DNA of 34,651 bases from Phycisphaera sp. (GCA_023300125.1 JALZVY010000242.1:1-34651), one strand, 5' to 3'. Shown: positions 20,434 to 29,002, numbered from the stretch's first letter. Notes: generated by a model not told the origin, from the letters alone. Translations and numbers: made by a program.

Positions 20434-22344
20434 CTAAACCGCAGCGTCCGATGCGTGATGCGCGGGCGCCGCTGCGTGAGGAAAGGCGATCCAAAAACAC
20501 GTGGCAGCGCTTCCGTCTGACTCCACCCAGATCCTGCCGCCGTGCATCTCCATGATGCGTTGCACGATGGACAGCCCCGCACCGCTGCCTTCTTGGCTCT
20601 TGTCCAGGCGTTGGAACAACCCGAAGATTTTGTCGTGGTAGCGCGGCGCGATGCCCGGGCCGTTGTCGCGCACGAAGAGGCGGGTTTCTTGCTCGTTGGC
20701 GCTGCCGCCCACGGTGATCTGCCCTCCGGGCGTGGGGCAGCCGTACTTGAGCGCATTAACGAGCAGGTTTTCGAAGACCTCGATCATCCGGTTGCGGTCG
20801 GCCACCACCATCGGCAGATCGTTGGCGATTGTGATTGTGGCCTGAGCCGCGTCGGCCCGGGGCCGAAGGTCGGCGGCGACTTGGCCCAGCAGCCGGAGCA
20901 TGTCCAAAAACTCGGGGTCGTGCCGAACCCGCCCGATCTGGCTGAGGTCCAGCAGGTCCTGAATGGACCGATCCATCCGCTTGACGTTGGCTTGCACGCG
21001 GCCCATCGCGCTGCGGACTTTGTCGTGATCACCGCTTTCCAGGTCTTCGGATGCGAAGTTCAGAAGCCCCGTGCAGCTGACCAGCGGCGCCTTGAGGTCG
21101 TGCGACACGGTGTAGGCAAAACGCTGCATTTCCTCGTTTTTATCGTGCAGCTCTTCGCCCAGGCGGCGCGAATCTTCGAGAAGCAACCGGGTTTCATCAG
21201 CCTTCCCGCGGAACACCTGGGCCGCCGCGGCCATCTGGCCGATCTCGTCGCGGCGGTTGAGGCCGGGGATTTCGGTCTCGGATTCGTCGCGTGAAAGGCG
21301 GGTGAGCGTGCGGGTGATGGCGTTGAGTGGCGGCACCACGCTGCGGCCAATGAGCCACGCAGCCAGCACGCCCAGCAAGATGGAGACCACCGACACCCCG
21401 TTGCTCACCGCCTTGAAGCGGTGGTTTTCCTGGGTCATCCGCGCGGCGAGGGTGTCCAACTCGTGAAGCGTTTGTTGTTGGAATGCATCGGAATAGCGCA
21501 CGAATTCGGCGGCTTCACCTGCCATGACCACGCTCACGAGGTGTAAGTAGCCACGCGTGGTTTGCACCATTTTCAACAGGGTGGATTCGTAGCGCGGCAG
21601 CAGTGCCTGCACCCGGGCGACCTGATCGGTTTGGGCCTGGTTCGCGGCCGTGTCGGAGAGTTGGTTGAGTAGGTCTTTGCATTCGTCCAGTGCCTTGAGT
21701 GCGTGAGTCACCCGTTGGATGCTTGGGCTGCGCAGGTAGGCCAGTGCGTCTGCGGAGGTTTGGAGCAGTTTTTCCTTTGCCCGACCTGCGAGGGCCGCTC
21801 GGCGGAAATTGTGTTGTGCCCATGCGTCTTCGGTGATTTGGCTCAGCGCATCGGTCGCGGTGTTGCCGATCTGCGGCAGTGCCGTGTAAGCCAGGCTTTG
21901 GCGGATCCCGCGGCCTTGTTTGACTTGATCAAAGCCGGTCATGTAATTGCCCAGCAATCCTGCCAACGCGTCGTAGGTGTCGCGTGGTCCGGCTTGCGGG
22001 GTGGCGGTCTTGCCATCGCTCAGCTGCTCGGACAGCTTGTCGTGCAGTTGCTGAACTCGGCGTGCGGTTCCTGAGCTGCCCGTGTGGGCAAACAGCATGA
22101 CGTTGCGCTGCAACTGAAAGGCGTTGCGGCTGATGGCCACCACCCGCTGGGCGGCGAGCGTGTTGGCTTGATAGGCCGCGAAGTCTGCGCTCGCCTGCGT
22201 GAGGCCGAAGTGGTTGAGTGCCGCGATGGCGATGTGTAAAAGAAGCACCAGGCCGAAGCCCAGCGAGATACGTCGGCTGACACCGAAGCGGGGACGCGGT
22301 GCGGGGGCGTTCGGTGGCGGGGATGGAAGGGGGCGGGGCGTCAT
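20434..22344 (-). CDS. Transmembrane sensor histidine kinase with four-helix-type periplasmic domain
   Basis: A 636-residue inner-membrane kinase. TM1 is at about 26-45 and TM2 at 316-335; between them lies an all-helical periplasmic domain of about 270 residues, longer than a simple four-helix bundle. A HAMP domain (332-385) leads to the dimerisation/phospho-acceptor motif AYTVSHDLKAPL (His415), then the ATP domain: N-box FENLLVNALKYG, G1 DNGPGIAP, F-box IFGLFQRL, G2 GSGAGLSIV. All key residues are present. The start at 22344 is 20 bp after the solute-binding gene stop, so the two are almost certainly one operon. The longer open frame upstream belongs to the antisense of that reading and was rejected. 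Confidence 0.92.
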   Translation of the reverse strand: MTPRPLPSPPPNAPAPRPRFGVSRRISLGFGLVLLLHIAIAALNHFGLTQASADFAAYQANTLAAQRVVAISRNAFQLQRNVMLFAHTGSSGTARRVQQLHDKLSEQLSDGKTATPQAGPRDTYDALAGLLGNYMTGFDQVKQGRGIRQSLAYTALPQIGNTATDALSQITEDAWAQHNFRRAALAGRAKEKLLQTSADALAYLRSPSIQRVTHALKALDECKDLLNQLSDTAANQAQTDQVARVQALLPRYESTLLKMVQTTRGYLHLVSVVMAGEAAEFVRYSDAFQQQTLHELDTLAARMTQENHRFKAVSNGVSVVSILLGVLAAWLIGRSVVPPLNAITRTLTRLSRDESETEIPGLNRRDEIGQMAAAAQVFRGKADETRLLLEDSRRLGEELHDKNEEMQRFAYTVSHDLKAPLVSCTGLLNFASEDLESGDHDKVRSAMGRVQANVKRMDRSIQDLLDLSQIGRVRHDPEFLDMLRLLGQVAADLRPRADAAQATITIANDLPMVVADRNRMIEVFENLLVNALKYGCPTPGGQITVGGSANEQETRLFVRDNGPGIAPRYHDKIFGLFQRLDKSQEGSGAGLSIVQRIMEMHGGRIWVESDGSAATCFWIAFPHAAAPAHHASDAAV

Positions 22345-22364
22345 GGCAGCGGGGCGTGGCGGGG

Positions 22365-23678
22365 TCAAGCGGTCAAAAATTCGTACCAGCGTTGAAGGCT
22401 GTATTCGTAGGTGTCCATCACCGTGTTCCAGACCGCGATGTTGCTTAGCCGCGTGGTGTAGCTCCCGCCGTTGCGGACGCTGCCGGCGGTCACCACAGTG
22501 CGCCCATCGGTGCCCGGTAAGTCGCGGACTGCGGGCTTGCCGTCGTACCAGTAGTCCCACTCCTCGGGGGCCAGCTGCGTGCGGACCAGCTCGGGGATGG
22601 GCATGTAATAGCCCTGGCGGGTGATAAAGGCGCCAGGCCACGCCGTCAGCCACCAATTCATGTAGTCGTACGCCGCGTCCAGTGTGGCGCCCTTCGCCGC
22701 GGCCGACAAACACATCACCCCGTGCCAGGCCCGGTAGCCTTCCTTGGGTGCCGCGTAGACCGCGGGCACGCCCTGGCTGCGGAGTGAGCTGATCGCGGGC
22801 GAAAACATGCTTTCGATAACAACTTGGCCGCGCTGCATAAAGTCGATCGACTGGGGCACCGAACTCCAAATGCCGTTGAAGTGGCCGCGCAGCTTGAAAT
22901 CGATCAGCACCTCAAACAGCGCGTCCAGTTCGGGGCGGGACATGGCGCCGATGTCGTTGAACGTGACCAATCCCTTCGCCTGCGCGGCCAAGGCCGCATC
23001 GAACAACCCGATGGTCGGCTCGTTCACCAGCCCCACGCGGCCTGCCCAGCGTTCGTCCAGCAGCCAGCCCCAGCTTTCAGTCTCATAGGCCCGGCCCTGG
23101 GGCACCACCTGCGCGTTGTAACCAAAGGCATCCACGTTGTGGACATAAGGCAAGAAGGCCACGCGGTCGCTTGGGGCCGACCCGGAGCGACCATCGGGCT
23201 GCACATAGAGCATCTTGTGCGGCGCGTCCCCGCGGCCCAGCGGGGCGTCGGGAGTCAGACGCCCGGTTTTGGTGAGCGCGTTGATTCGGTCCCAGTGCGT
23301 GATCCGCGCGGTTTCTAGAGGCTGGATCGCACCGGCTTGCTGCATGATGGAGATGCTGTTGGACGACTGCTCGTAGACATCGAATGACTCGGGCTGGGTC
23401 GATGCCTTCTGAAGTACCGCCGCGGCGCCCCGGACGTCGAATACCAGATCAATGCCCAGGTCGTGCTCGGCGCGATGCCGCAGCTCTTCTTGGAGCGTGA
23501 CGTGCATGCCCAGCACCCGCAGGCGGGGCCGGGTGCGGGCAAAGGCGTAGGGCACGTGGAACACCGAGCCCGCGCCCACCACGGCCGCGGCACTTTTTTT
23601 GATGAACCGCCGCCGGTTTGTTTGCGGCGGCACGTTCGCGGAGGAATCCTTGGCAGGCGGTTCAACGCGATGAGGCAT
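22365..23678 (-). CDS. Tat-exported extracellular solute-binding protein (family 1/PotD-like)
   Basis: A 437-residue periplasmic binding protein. The N-terminus carries a twin-arginine-type signal (NRRRFIKKSAAAVVGAGSVF). The mature part has the two-lobe pattern of spermidine/putrescine- and iron-type binding proteins: FDVYEQSSNSISIMQQAGAI, VAFLPYVHNVDAFGYNAQVV, GRVGLVNEPTIGLFDAALAA, GQVVIESMFSPAISSLRSQG and YDYMNWWLTAWPGAF. No ABC permease or ATPase gene is next to it; the next gene, 20 bp downstream, is the histidine kinase. It may therefore present a ligand to the kinase, as TorT does for TorS, rather than serve transport (inference). The ATG at 23678 is the closest start before the Tat motif. 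Confidence 0.85.
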   Translation of the reverse strand: MPHRVEPPAKDSSANVPPQTNRRRFIKKSAAAVVGAGSVFHVPYAFARTRPRLRVLGMHVTLQEELRHRAEHDLGIDLVFDVRGAAAVLQKASTQPESFDVYEQSSNSISIMQQAGAIQPLETARITHWDRINALTKTGRLTPDAPLGRGDAPHKMLYVQPDGRSGSAPSDRVAFLPYVHNVDAFGYNAQVVPQGRAYETESWGWLLDERWAGRVGLVNEPTIGLFDAALAAQAKGLVTFNDIGAMSRPELDALFEVLIDFKLRGHFNGIWSSVPQSIDFMQRGQVVIESMFSPAISSLRSQGVPAVYAAPKEGYRAWHGVMCLSAAAKGATLDAAYDYMNWWLTAWPGAFITRQGYYMPIPELVRTQLAPEEWDYWYDGKPAVRDLPGTDGRTVVTAGSVRNGGSYTTRLSNIAVWNTVMDTYEYSLQRWYEFLTA

Positions 23679-23844
23679 GACAATACTCGGGGCAGGGGGG
23701 GGCAAAAAACCGGCTAGACCCTGCCGAGGATATGCGCAAAACGCCGCATTGACCGCTTGGCAGGTGTCTGTTGGTGCCTCGACGCCAAGTAAGCTCTGGG
23801 TGTCTTACGGCGGTTCCGCGCTGTATTGAAAACCGTTGGGGGCT

Positions 23845-24600
23845 TCAGTTCGCGGCCAATGCCTTGATTTCTGAAACGCACTGCGTTAACGCCGGCACCG
23901 GGTTTTCTACGTCGCCTTCGTATTCCAGCACCGCCATGCCCTTGAAGTTCGCGGCATCCAACGCCGCGACGAATGCGGGCAAGTCCAAGGTGCCTGTGCC
24001 CACCACCACGTCGCGCCAGGACGCGTCGGGCCCGAAGGTGAAATCTTTGTAATGCACCCCGAACACCAGGTCGCCGTAGCGTTTCACCCAGGCCGCGGGG
24101 TTGCCCTGCTGCGGGCCGATCTGCATGCACCACGCCGTGTCGATACACAGGCCGATGTGGCCGCCGCCCAGCGACATCAGGTGATCCAAGATGTCTGGCG
24201 AGCCGCCGAACTGATAGCCGCCGTGGCAGTGGATGCCCACCTTGATGCCGAAGTCTTGGGTCAGCGCCGCGGTCCGCGGCACTGCCGTGGCAAAGCTATC
24301 CACCTGGAAGTGAGCCGAGATGTGCTGAGCCCCGGCGATCGCCGCGCACTCGAACCATTTTTTTTCCGCGTCGTCGCCCTTGAAGGTTTGCACGCCCAGC
24401 GACACGATCTCCACCCCCTTGTCCTTGTAAATTTTGACCACCTTGGCGAAGTTCTTGGGGTCGTCAAAATCCGCGTGCACCCCGCACAGTTCGATCGAGC
24501 TCACGCCGATTTCTTTCACCTTGTCGGCCACGGTCGGGTTGTCTTTGAAGTGGCGAAAGCACCAGCTCTGGACGCCGAAGTTCGAGGCGGGGTGGGGCAT
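23845..24600 (-). CDS. Sugar phosphate isomerase/epimerase-like TIM-barrel protein
   Basis: A 251-residue cytoplasmic TIM barrel of the xylose-isomerase-like (AP endonuclease 2) group. Metal-site segments are in order: SIELCGVHADF, VGIHCHGGYQFGG, GLCIDTAWC, VFGVHYKDFTFG and the C-terminal MAVLEYEGD. Such enzymes isomerise or epimerise sugars or inositols; the substrate is not determined by sequence. It is divergent from the APC permease gene and 166 bp downstream of the solute-binding gene's start. Confidence 0.85.
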   Translation of the reverse strand: MPHPASNFGVQSWCFRHFKDNPTVADKVKEIGVSSIELCGVHADFDDPKNFAKVVKIYKDKGVEIVSLGVQTFKGDDAEKKWFECAAIAGAQHISAHFQVDSFATAVPRTAALTQDFGIKVGIHCHGGYQFGGSPDILDHLMSLGGGHIGLCIDTAWCMQIGPQQGNPAAWVKRYGDLVFGVHYKDFTFGPDASWRDVVVGTGTLDLPAFVAALDAANFKGMAVLEYEGDVENPVPALTQCVSEIKALAAN

Positions 24601-24732
24601 GGCGGCACCTTTCGATCGGAAGAGAAGCGGGAGGAGAGCGAGTCTAGGTCACATCCGCCGCCCGCCGGCGGTCTCAGCCCGCGCCGATTCCCTAAGCTAG
24701 GCGGGCTCCCAAACCCTTTGGATTGATCACCT

Positions 24733-27015
24733 ATGCCCGACGCGACCAAACCCCAGGCGGGTCAAAAGCTCAAAAAAGAACTCGGCCTCTGGGACGTCTA
24801 CGCCATCAGCACCGGCGCGATGTTCAGCTCCGGTTTCTTTCTACTGCCGGGCCTGGCCACCGCCTACGCCGGCCCCAGCACCGTGCTCGCCTACCTGGTC
24901 GCAGGCATCCTCATGATCCCGGCCATGCTCAGCATGTCCGAGCTCTCCACGGCCCTGCCGCGGGCCGGCGGCACCTACTACTTTTTAGACCGCAGCCTCG
25001 GCCCGGGGGCCGGCACCATCGGAGGGCTGGGCACTTGGCTGGCGCTGGTGCTCAAGTCGGCCTTCGCGCTGCTGGGCATGGGCGCTTACCTCGTGATCGC
25101 GCCGGGCGTTGCCGCGTTCCTGCCCGGCGACGAGGAGCAGAAACTGTGGGTCATCAAAGGCTTGGCCGTGGCCCTCACCGTCGCCTTTGCCGCGCTCAAC
25201 ATCTGCGGCGCCAAAGAAACCACTCGGCTCCAGGGGTTGTTGGTCATCGCGCTGCTCGCGGTGCTCTCGTTCTTCGTGGTGCAGGGGCTCTTCCACCTGT
25301 TCTTTCGGCTGCCCGAAGGCGAGATCCCCCGGCAGTTCACCCCGTTCATGCACACCGAAAACGGCTTCGGTGGCTTTTTTGCCACCGTTGGTCTGGTGTT
25401 TGTGTCCTACGCCGGGCTGACCAAGGTCGCTAGCGTCAGCGAAGAGGTCAAACGCCCGGACCGCAACCTGCCGCTGGGCATGATCCTTTCGCTGGTGACC
25501 GCCACCACCATTTACGTGGTGGGCGTGGCGATCATCATCGCCACGGTTGATGCCGAGCCGCTGCGCACCGACTACACCCCCGTCGCCACCTCGGCCGAGC
25601 GTTTGTTCGCTTGGATGCCGGGCTCCACCGGGATCACGCTGATCGTGATCGCCGCGCTCGCGGCCTTCGCATCCACGGGCAACGCCGGCATCCTCGCTGC
25701 CAGCCGCTACCCCCTGGCCATGGGGCGCGACCGGCTGCTGTCGCCCAAGTTCAACGAACTGGGGCGCTTTGGCACCCCCACGCTGGGCATTCTGGTCACC
25801 TCCGGGTTGATGGTGTTCTTTATCCTCACCCTCTCGGCCGAGGGCGTGGCCAAGGTCGCCAGCGCGTTCAACTTGTTTGTCTTTGGGCTCATGAACGTGT
25901 CCGTGATCGTGATGCGCGAGAGCCGGATCGAGAGCTACGACCCGGGTTTCCGCAGCCCGTTTTACCCCTGGATGCAGCTGGTGGGCCTGGTCATCGCGCT
26001 GGGGCTGATCTATCAGATGGGCGCGATCGCGGTGGTCGCGTCGGCCGCGCTCGCGGCCGTCGGGGCGGCTTGGTACATCTACTACGCCCGCGACCGTGTG
26101 GTCCGCGATGGCGCGATCTACCACGTGTTCTCGCGCCTTGGCCGGCGGCGTTTCGACGAGCTGGACCGCGAGTTCCGCCAGATCATCAAGGAAAAGGGGC
26201 TGCGCGACGACGACCCGTTTGACGACGTGGTCGCCCGGGCGGGTTTCTTCGATGCCAACGCCACCGCCGGTGAACTCGCCGCAGGCGAAGACCCCTACGA
26301 CGCCATCGCCGACCGTGCCGCCGCGTGGCTGTCGCCGCGCATCGGGCTCACCCTGGCCGACGTGCGGGCCCGAATCGCCGAGCCGCAGAGCGACCCCAAT
26401 ACCGTGGTCAGCCACCACGCCATGCTGCCGCACTTTCGCGTGCCGGGCATCGAGCAGCCCGAGCTGCTGTTGGTGCGCTGCCCCCAGGGCCTAGAGATCC
26501 CCACGGGACGCGCCGCCGCCGCCCAGCCGGTGCCGCCTGTACCCACCGACGGAGCGCCGCACGAGCGCGTGCAGCGCCGCCGCGACGAACAGGCCGAGCG
26601 GCGCAGTCAAGCCCCCGACCATGTCACCGTCTACGCGATCTTCTTTCTCATCAGCCCCGAAGACGACCCGGGCCTGCACCTGCGCGTGCTCGCCCAGATC
26701 GCCACCCGCCTGGAGACCGAGGGGTTCATGGGCGACTGGCGGGCCGCCGACAACGAGCAGAACCTCAAAGAGGTTTTGCTGCACGACGAGAACTACCTCG
26801 CGCTGCGGTTGGTGGCCGACACGCCCGCGGGAGCGCTGATCGGCCAAACCATCGCCGAATACGAGTGGCCCAACGAGGTCTTGGTCTCGCTGATCAACCG
26901 CGGCGGGCGCATCTTTCCGCCCCGCGGCAGTACCCAGCTGCGCGTGCATGACCGGCTGACGCTGATCGGTTCGACCGAAGGCATCGCCGAAGTTCGCGGC
27001 CGCTTCCAGGCCTGA
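24733..27015 (+). CDS. APC-family permease fused to EIIA-Ntr-like and TrkA_C-like domains
   Basis: A 760-residue inner-membrane transporter. Residues 15-450 hold about 12 helices of an amino acid/polyamine/organocation permease (VYAISTGAMFSSGFFLLPGL; PRAGGTYYFLDRSLGP; YAGLTKVASVSEEVKRPDRN). A cytoplasmic region follows: helical linker (460-520), a PtsN/EIIA-like domain with the phosphorylatable-type His567 in LPHFRVPGIEQPELLLVRC, then after a charged insertion (about 595-632) VTVYAIFFLISPEDDPGLHL. The C-terminus (690-759) has the TrkA_C pattern (VLVSLINRGGRIFPPRGSTQ and DRLTLIGS). Both cytoplasmic domains probably gate transport by phosphorylation or ligand binding. The substrate is unknown. 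The repeat AGAACGTGTACG begins at the stop codon. Confidence 0.88.
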   Translation: MPDATKPQAGQKLKKELGLWDVYAISTGAMFSSGFFLLPGLATAYAGPSTVLAYLVAGILMIPAMLSMSELSTALPRAGGTYYFLDRSLGPGAGTIGGLGTWLALVLKSAFALLGMGAYLVIAPGVAAFLPGDEEQKLWVIKGLAVALTVAFAALNICGAKETTRLQGLLVIALLAVLSFFVVQGLFHLFFRLPEGEIPRQFTPFMHTENGFGGFFATVGLVFVSYAGLTKVASVSEEVKRPDRNLPLGMILSLVTATTIYVVGVAIIIATVDAEPLRTDYTPVATSAERLFAWMPGSTGITLIVIAALAAFASTGNAGILAASRYPLAMGRDRLLSPKFNELGRFGTPTLGILVTSGLMVFFILTLSAEGVAKVASAFNLFVFGLMNVSVIVMRESRIESYDPGFRSPFYPWMQLVGLVIALGLIYQMGAIAVVASAALAAVGAAWYIYYARDRVVRDGAIYHVFSRLGRRRFDELDREFRQIIKEKGLRDDDPFDDVVARAGFFDANATAGELAAGEDPYDAIADRAAAWLSPRIGLTLADVRARIAEPQSDPNTVVSHHAMLPHFRVPGIEQPELLLVRCPQGLEIPTGRAAAAQPVPPVPTDGAPHERVQRRRDEQAERRSQAPDHVTVYAIFFLISPEDDPGLHLRVLAQIATRLETEGFMGDWRAADNEQNLKEVLLHDENYLALRLVADTPAGALIGQTIAEYEWPNEVLVSLINRGGRIFPPRGSTQLRVHDRLTLIGSTEGIAEVRGRFQA

Positions 27016-27031
27016 GAACGTGTACGAAGAG
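27014..27031 (+). repeat. Copy of the dispersed AGAACGTGTACG repeat at a stop codon
   Basis: GAGAACGTGTACGAAGAG overlaps the TGA of the permease gene. The core AGAACGTGTACG is identical to the copies at 8241 (plus) and 12224 (minus). Confidence 0.65.
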
Positions 27032-27131
27032 CCGATCGGCCTCCGCACGGCCCGTGAGTGGGGTCGGCAGGTCTCGGGTCGGGGCCTCCCCCTAGGCGCT
27101 TTGGAAAACCCCGAGATTCATGCATCGTGGC

Positions 27132-27211
27132 CTCGGGGCATCTCTGATTTTGGCGTTTTTTACTAGATTGCGTGGGGCTAACCGGTCGTCTGGGCTTATC
27201 TTTCGAGGCCA
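27132..27211 (+). promoter_or_regulatory. Conserved 80-bp upstream region, copy A
   Basis: The region aligns without gaps to 29523-29602. Two blocks are best kept: CTCGGGGnATCTCTGnTTTT at its left end and TGGGCnTATCTTT about 20 bases before the start codon. TATCTT (27197-27202) is a plausible -10, nine bases before the ATG. The left block lies about 45-60 bases further upstream, where an activator or repressor could bind. Confidence 0.6.
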
Positions 27212-27418
27212 ATGAGCCGAACGAGTCCCCCAAGTTTTTACATACCCCTGGGCACGCTGCTTCGACGGCCTCGGTCCGAGGCGTCCCCCGCGGTTGCAAC
27301 CCGCCGCGTCCATCGCGGCCGCGTGCTGGTGGTCCGTGGCTACTCGCCGCGCTGGCCGCGCCTCAGCCGCATCGCCTGGTGGTTCCGGCTGCTGCCGGTG
27401 CGCCTCGCGGCCGGGTGA
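27212..27418 (+). CDS. Small Trp/Arg-rich protein, copy A
   Basis: A 68-residue protein of unknown function, paralogous to the 64-residue protein at 29603-29797. The last 32 residues carry the shared motif: RVLV, GY, RW, RI, WW and the end RLLPVRL, with 19 of 29 positions identical between copies. Several matched codons differ only in the third base (for example TAC/TAT for Tyr and CGG/CGC for Arg), which supports coding. The basic, Trp-rich helix could bind membranes or nucleic acids. There is no signal peptide and no Shine-Dalgarno; a -10-like TATCTT stands nine bases upstream. A strong bidirectional terminator follows. I know of no named family. Confidence 0.6.
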   Translation: MSRTSPPSFYIPLGTLLRRPRSEASPAVATRRVHRGRVLVVRGYSPRWPRLSRIAWWFRLLPVRLAAG

Positions 27419-27455
27419 CGCCGCCGCCCACAAAGATCACCACCGACCTCCAAAG

Positions 27456-27490
27456 AAAAGGCCGGGGCCGCCACGCGGCCCCGGCCTTTT
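27456..27490. terminator. Bidirectional terminator after small-protein copy A
   Basis: AAAAGGCCGGGGCCG pairs perfectly with CGGCCCCGGCCTTTT around the loop CCACG, giving A-run and T-run on the two sides. It can serve the small gene (plus) and the PEP-CTERM remnant/glycosidase strand (minus). Confidence 0.85.
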
Positions 27491-27635
27491 CTCATGCAAG
27501 TTCTTAATTCGCCGCCCGGCCGCCGCTTCGGCCGCTCTTCGTGCCCCGACACCACGGCCTTCCACTAAGCGTTGCCGCAAGATGCGAGCCCACACGCTGC
27601 CGTTCGTGGAGCGGCGCTCCTGCGCTGCGTTTTTT

Positions 27636-27858
27636 TTACCGGCGTCGGCGGCCATTTAGCAGGCAAGCGCCCAGGCCCAGCAACGCCAGGCTCGCGGACC
27701 GCGGTCAGCGCGGCGGAGGCGGAGGTGGTGCCACCGCCAAAACTCAGCAGCACCGCGTCGCGTTCGTTTGGGCCGATCAGGCCGTCGAAGGTTTGGCCGT
27801 CTGGTATGGCTGCGGTGTTGAAGCCTGCTGGCAGCTGGCTGCTCCCGAAAGAGGGCAC
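27636..27858 (-). pseudogene. Remnant of a PEP-CTERM protein C-terminus, frameshifted at the sorting motif
   Basis: Just downstream of the glycosidase stop, the minus strand encodes LPAGFNTAAIPDGQTFDGLI, then DAVLLSFGG and ending AVREP, the region that normally leads into a PEP-CTERM sorting signal. Right after the 'EP' the frame is broken; in a neighbouring frame the tail continues as ALLGLGACLLNG followed by RRRR and a TAA at 27636. About eight missing bases would restore the usual EP-A-S-L-A-L-L link. PEP-CTERM tails direct secreted proteins to exosortase. The 5' part of the gene is missing, so this is a fragment left by deletion or rearrangement. Confidence 0.6.
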
Positions 27859-27874
27859 CAAGCGTGCAGCGTTT

Positions 27875-29002
27875 TTACGGCTCGGTTTGCGGGGCCAGAG
27901 GCACAGCCATGTTCCAGGACTTGGTCGAGTTGCCAAAGCCTCCGGGGCCGTCCATGGTCGCGAAGAACAGGTGGGTCAGTTTGCCGTCGCGGATCAGGCC
28001 AAAGGGCCGTTCCAATTGCCCCATCTGCACGGTCTTGCCGTTGTTAAAACGCAGCGTGCGCGAGTAGGCCAAGGGGTCTTTGTCCAGGGTCCAGTTCAGC
28101 GCATCTTTGGAATGCGCCAAGATGCCCGAGTGGTGCTGGCCGGCAAGCGAGGCGTTCATGTCCTTGGCAATCAGGTGATAGCCCGTGTCGTCCTTCCAAA
28201 GGAAGGGGTCTTCGATCTCACCCATGCGGTCGGGCCCGAAGATCGGCTCGTCGCCCACCACGGTGTAAGGCCCTTCGAAGTGCGGTGCGGTGGCCAAGCC
28301 CAGCGACATGCCGCTGTGGTAAGGGAACTTCTCGTTGTACTGCCGCGATTTAAAGATCAGCGTCACGCTGCCGTCGTCGTTGATCCACGGCGAAGGGTTC
28401 GAGGTCAAGAACTCGTAGAACGTCTCGGACCGGGTGTCGAGCACGCAGGCGTCGCGGCGTTCCCACGGGCCGTTGAGGTTTTTGGAGGTGGCGATGCCGA
28501 TGCGCTTGTTGGCACGGGCCACGACCGTGTAGTGCGAATCCAAAGTCAGCACCGCGGGGTCGGTGATTTCGTCGAAGGGGTGGGTCGAACCCATGTAGTA
28601 CATGATGTAGGTGTCGTTGTGCTTGACCACGCGCGGGTTGTGGCACGACTTGCCATCCCAGAACTGGGCGCCGCGGGCACCCAAGGCGACATCCACAAAG
28701 GTGTAGGGGCCTTCGGCGGTGTCCGACACGCAGTGGGCGATTTCCGAGGCCACCATCCAGCCTGGGTGAAACGGAAGCTCTTTGGGCCAGCGGCTCACAA
28801 ACATGTGGAACTTGCCGTCGTCACCCTCGACCACCGAGCTGCCCCAGACCCAGTAATCGGGCTGGGCAAATCCGCCGTCAACCGGGGCCGGGGCGATGCG
28901 GGAGTACAGGTCGTTGTTCCACTGTTTCATGGTTTCCTCTCCGTGTGAAGGGCTGGTGTTGAGCAGCAAGATTCCGATGGCAACACAAAGATGCTTAAAC
29001 AT
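27875..29002 (-). CDS. GH43-like glycoside hydrolase-family protein (five-bladed beta-propeller)
   Basis: A 375-residue putative glycosidase. Repeated blade motifs are visible: YWVWGSSVVEGDDGKFHMFV, FWDGKSCHNPRVVKHNDTYI, SPWINDDGSVTLIFKSR and EDPFLWKDDTGYHLIAKDMN; the acidic residues in such strands (Asp, Glu) are the usual catalytic positions in GH43/GH117-type propellers. The exact GH family and substrate cannot be fixed. From the ATG at 29002 a signal peptide is encoded (CVAIGILLLNTSPSHG). A second ATG at 28930 has a better Shine-Dalgarno (GGAGAGG) and would give a cytoplasmic form. A LacI-type operator-like sequence lies about 50 bp upstream. Confidence 0.8.
   Translation of the reverse strand: MFKHLCVAIGILLLNTSPSHGEETMKQWNNDLYSRIAPAPVDGGFAQPDYWVWGSSVVEGDDGKFHMFVSRWPKELPFHPGWMVASEIAHCVSDTAEGPYTFVDVALGARGAQFWDGKSCHNPRVVKHNDTYIMYYMGSTHPFDEITDPAVLTLDSHYTVVARANKRIGIATSKNLNGPWERRDACVLDTRSETFYEFLTSNPSPWINDDGSVTLIFKSRQYNEKFPYHSGMSLGLATAPHFEGPYTVVGDEPIFGPDRMGEIEDPFLWKDDTGYHLIAKDMNASLAGQHHSGILAHSKDALNWTLDKDPLAYSRTLRFNNGKTVQMGQLERPFGLIRDGKLTHLFFATMDGPGGFGNSTKSWNMAVPLAPQTEP

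Noticed and set aside
22345-22869. Upstream extension of the histidine kinase frame
   Set aside because: It overlaps the solute-binding gene in another frame and adds residues with no domain; the ATG at 22344 directly precedes the first membrane segment.
24985-26433. 482-codon minus-strand frame inside the permease gene
   Set aside because: The permease, EIIA-like and TrkA_C-like motifs are on the plus strand; the antisense product is a His/Gln/Gly-rich shadow.
27572-28948. 458-codon plus-strand frame opposite the glycosidase
   Set aside because: It crosses the PEP-CTERM remnant, the intergenic gap and the glycosidase without any motif of its own; the glycosidase reading is clear.
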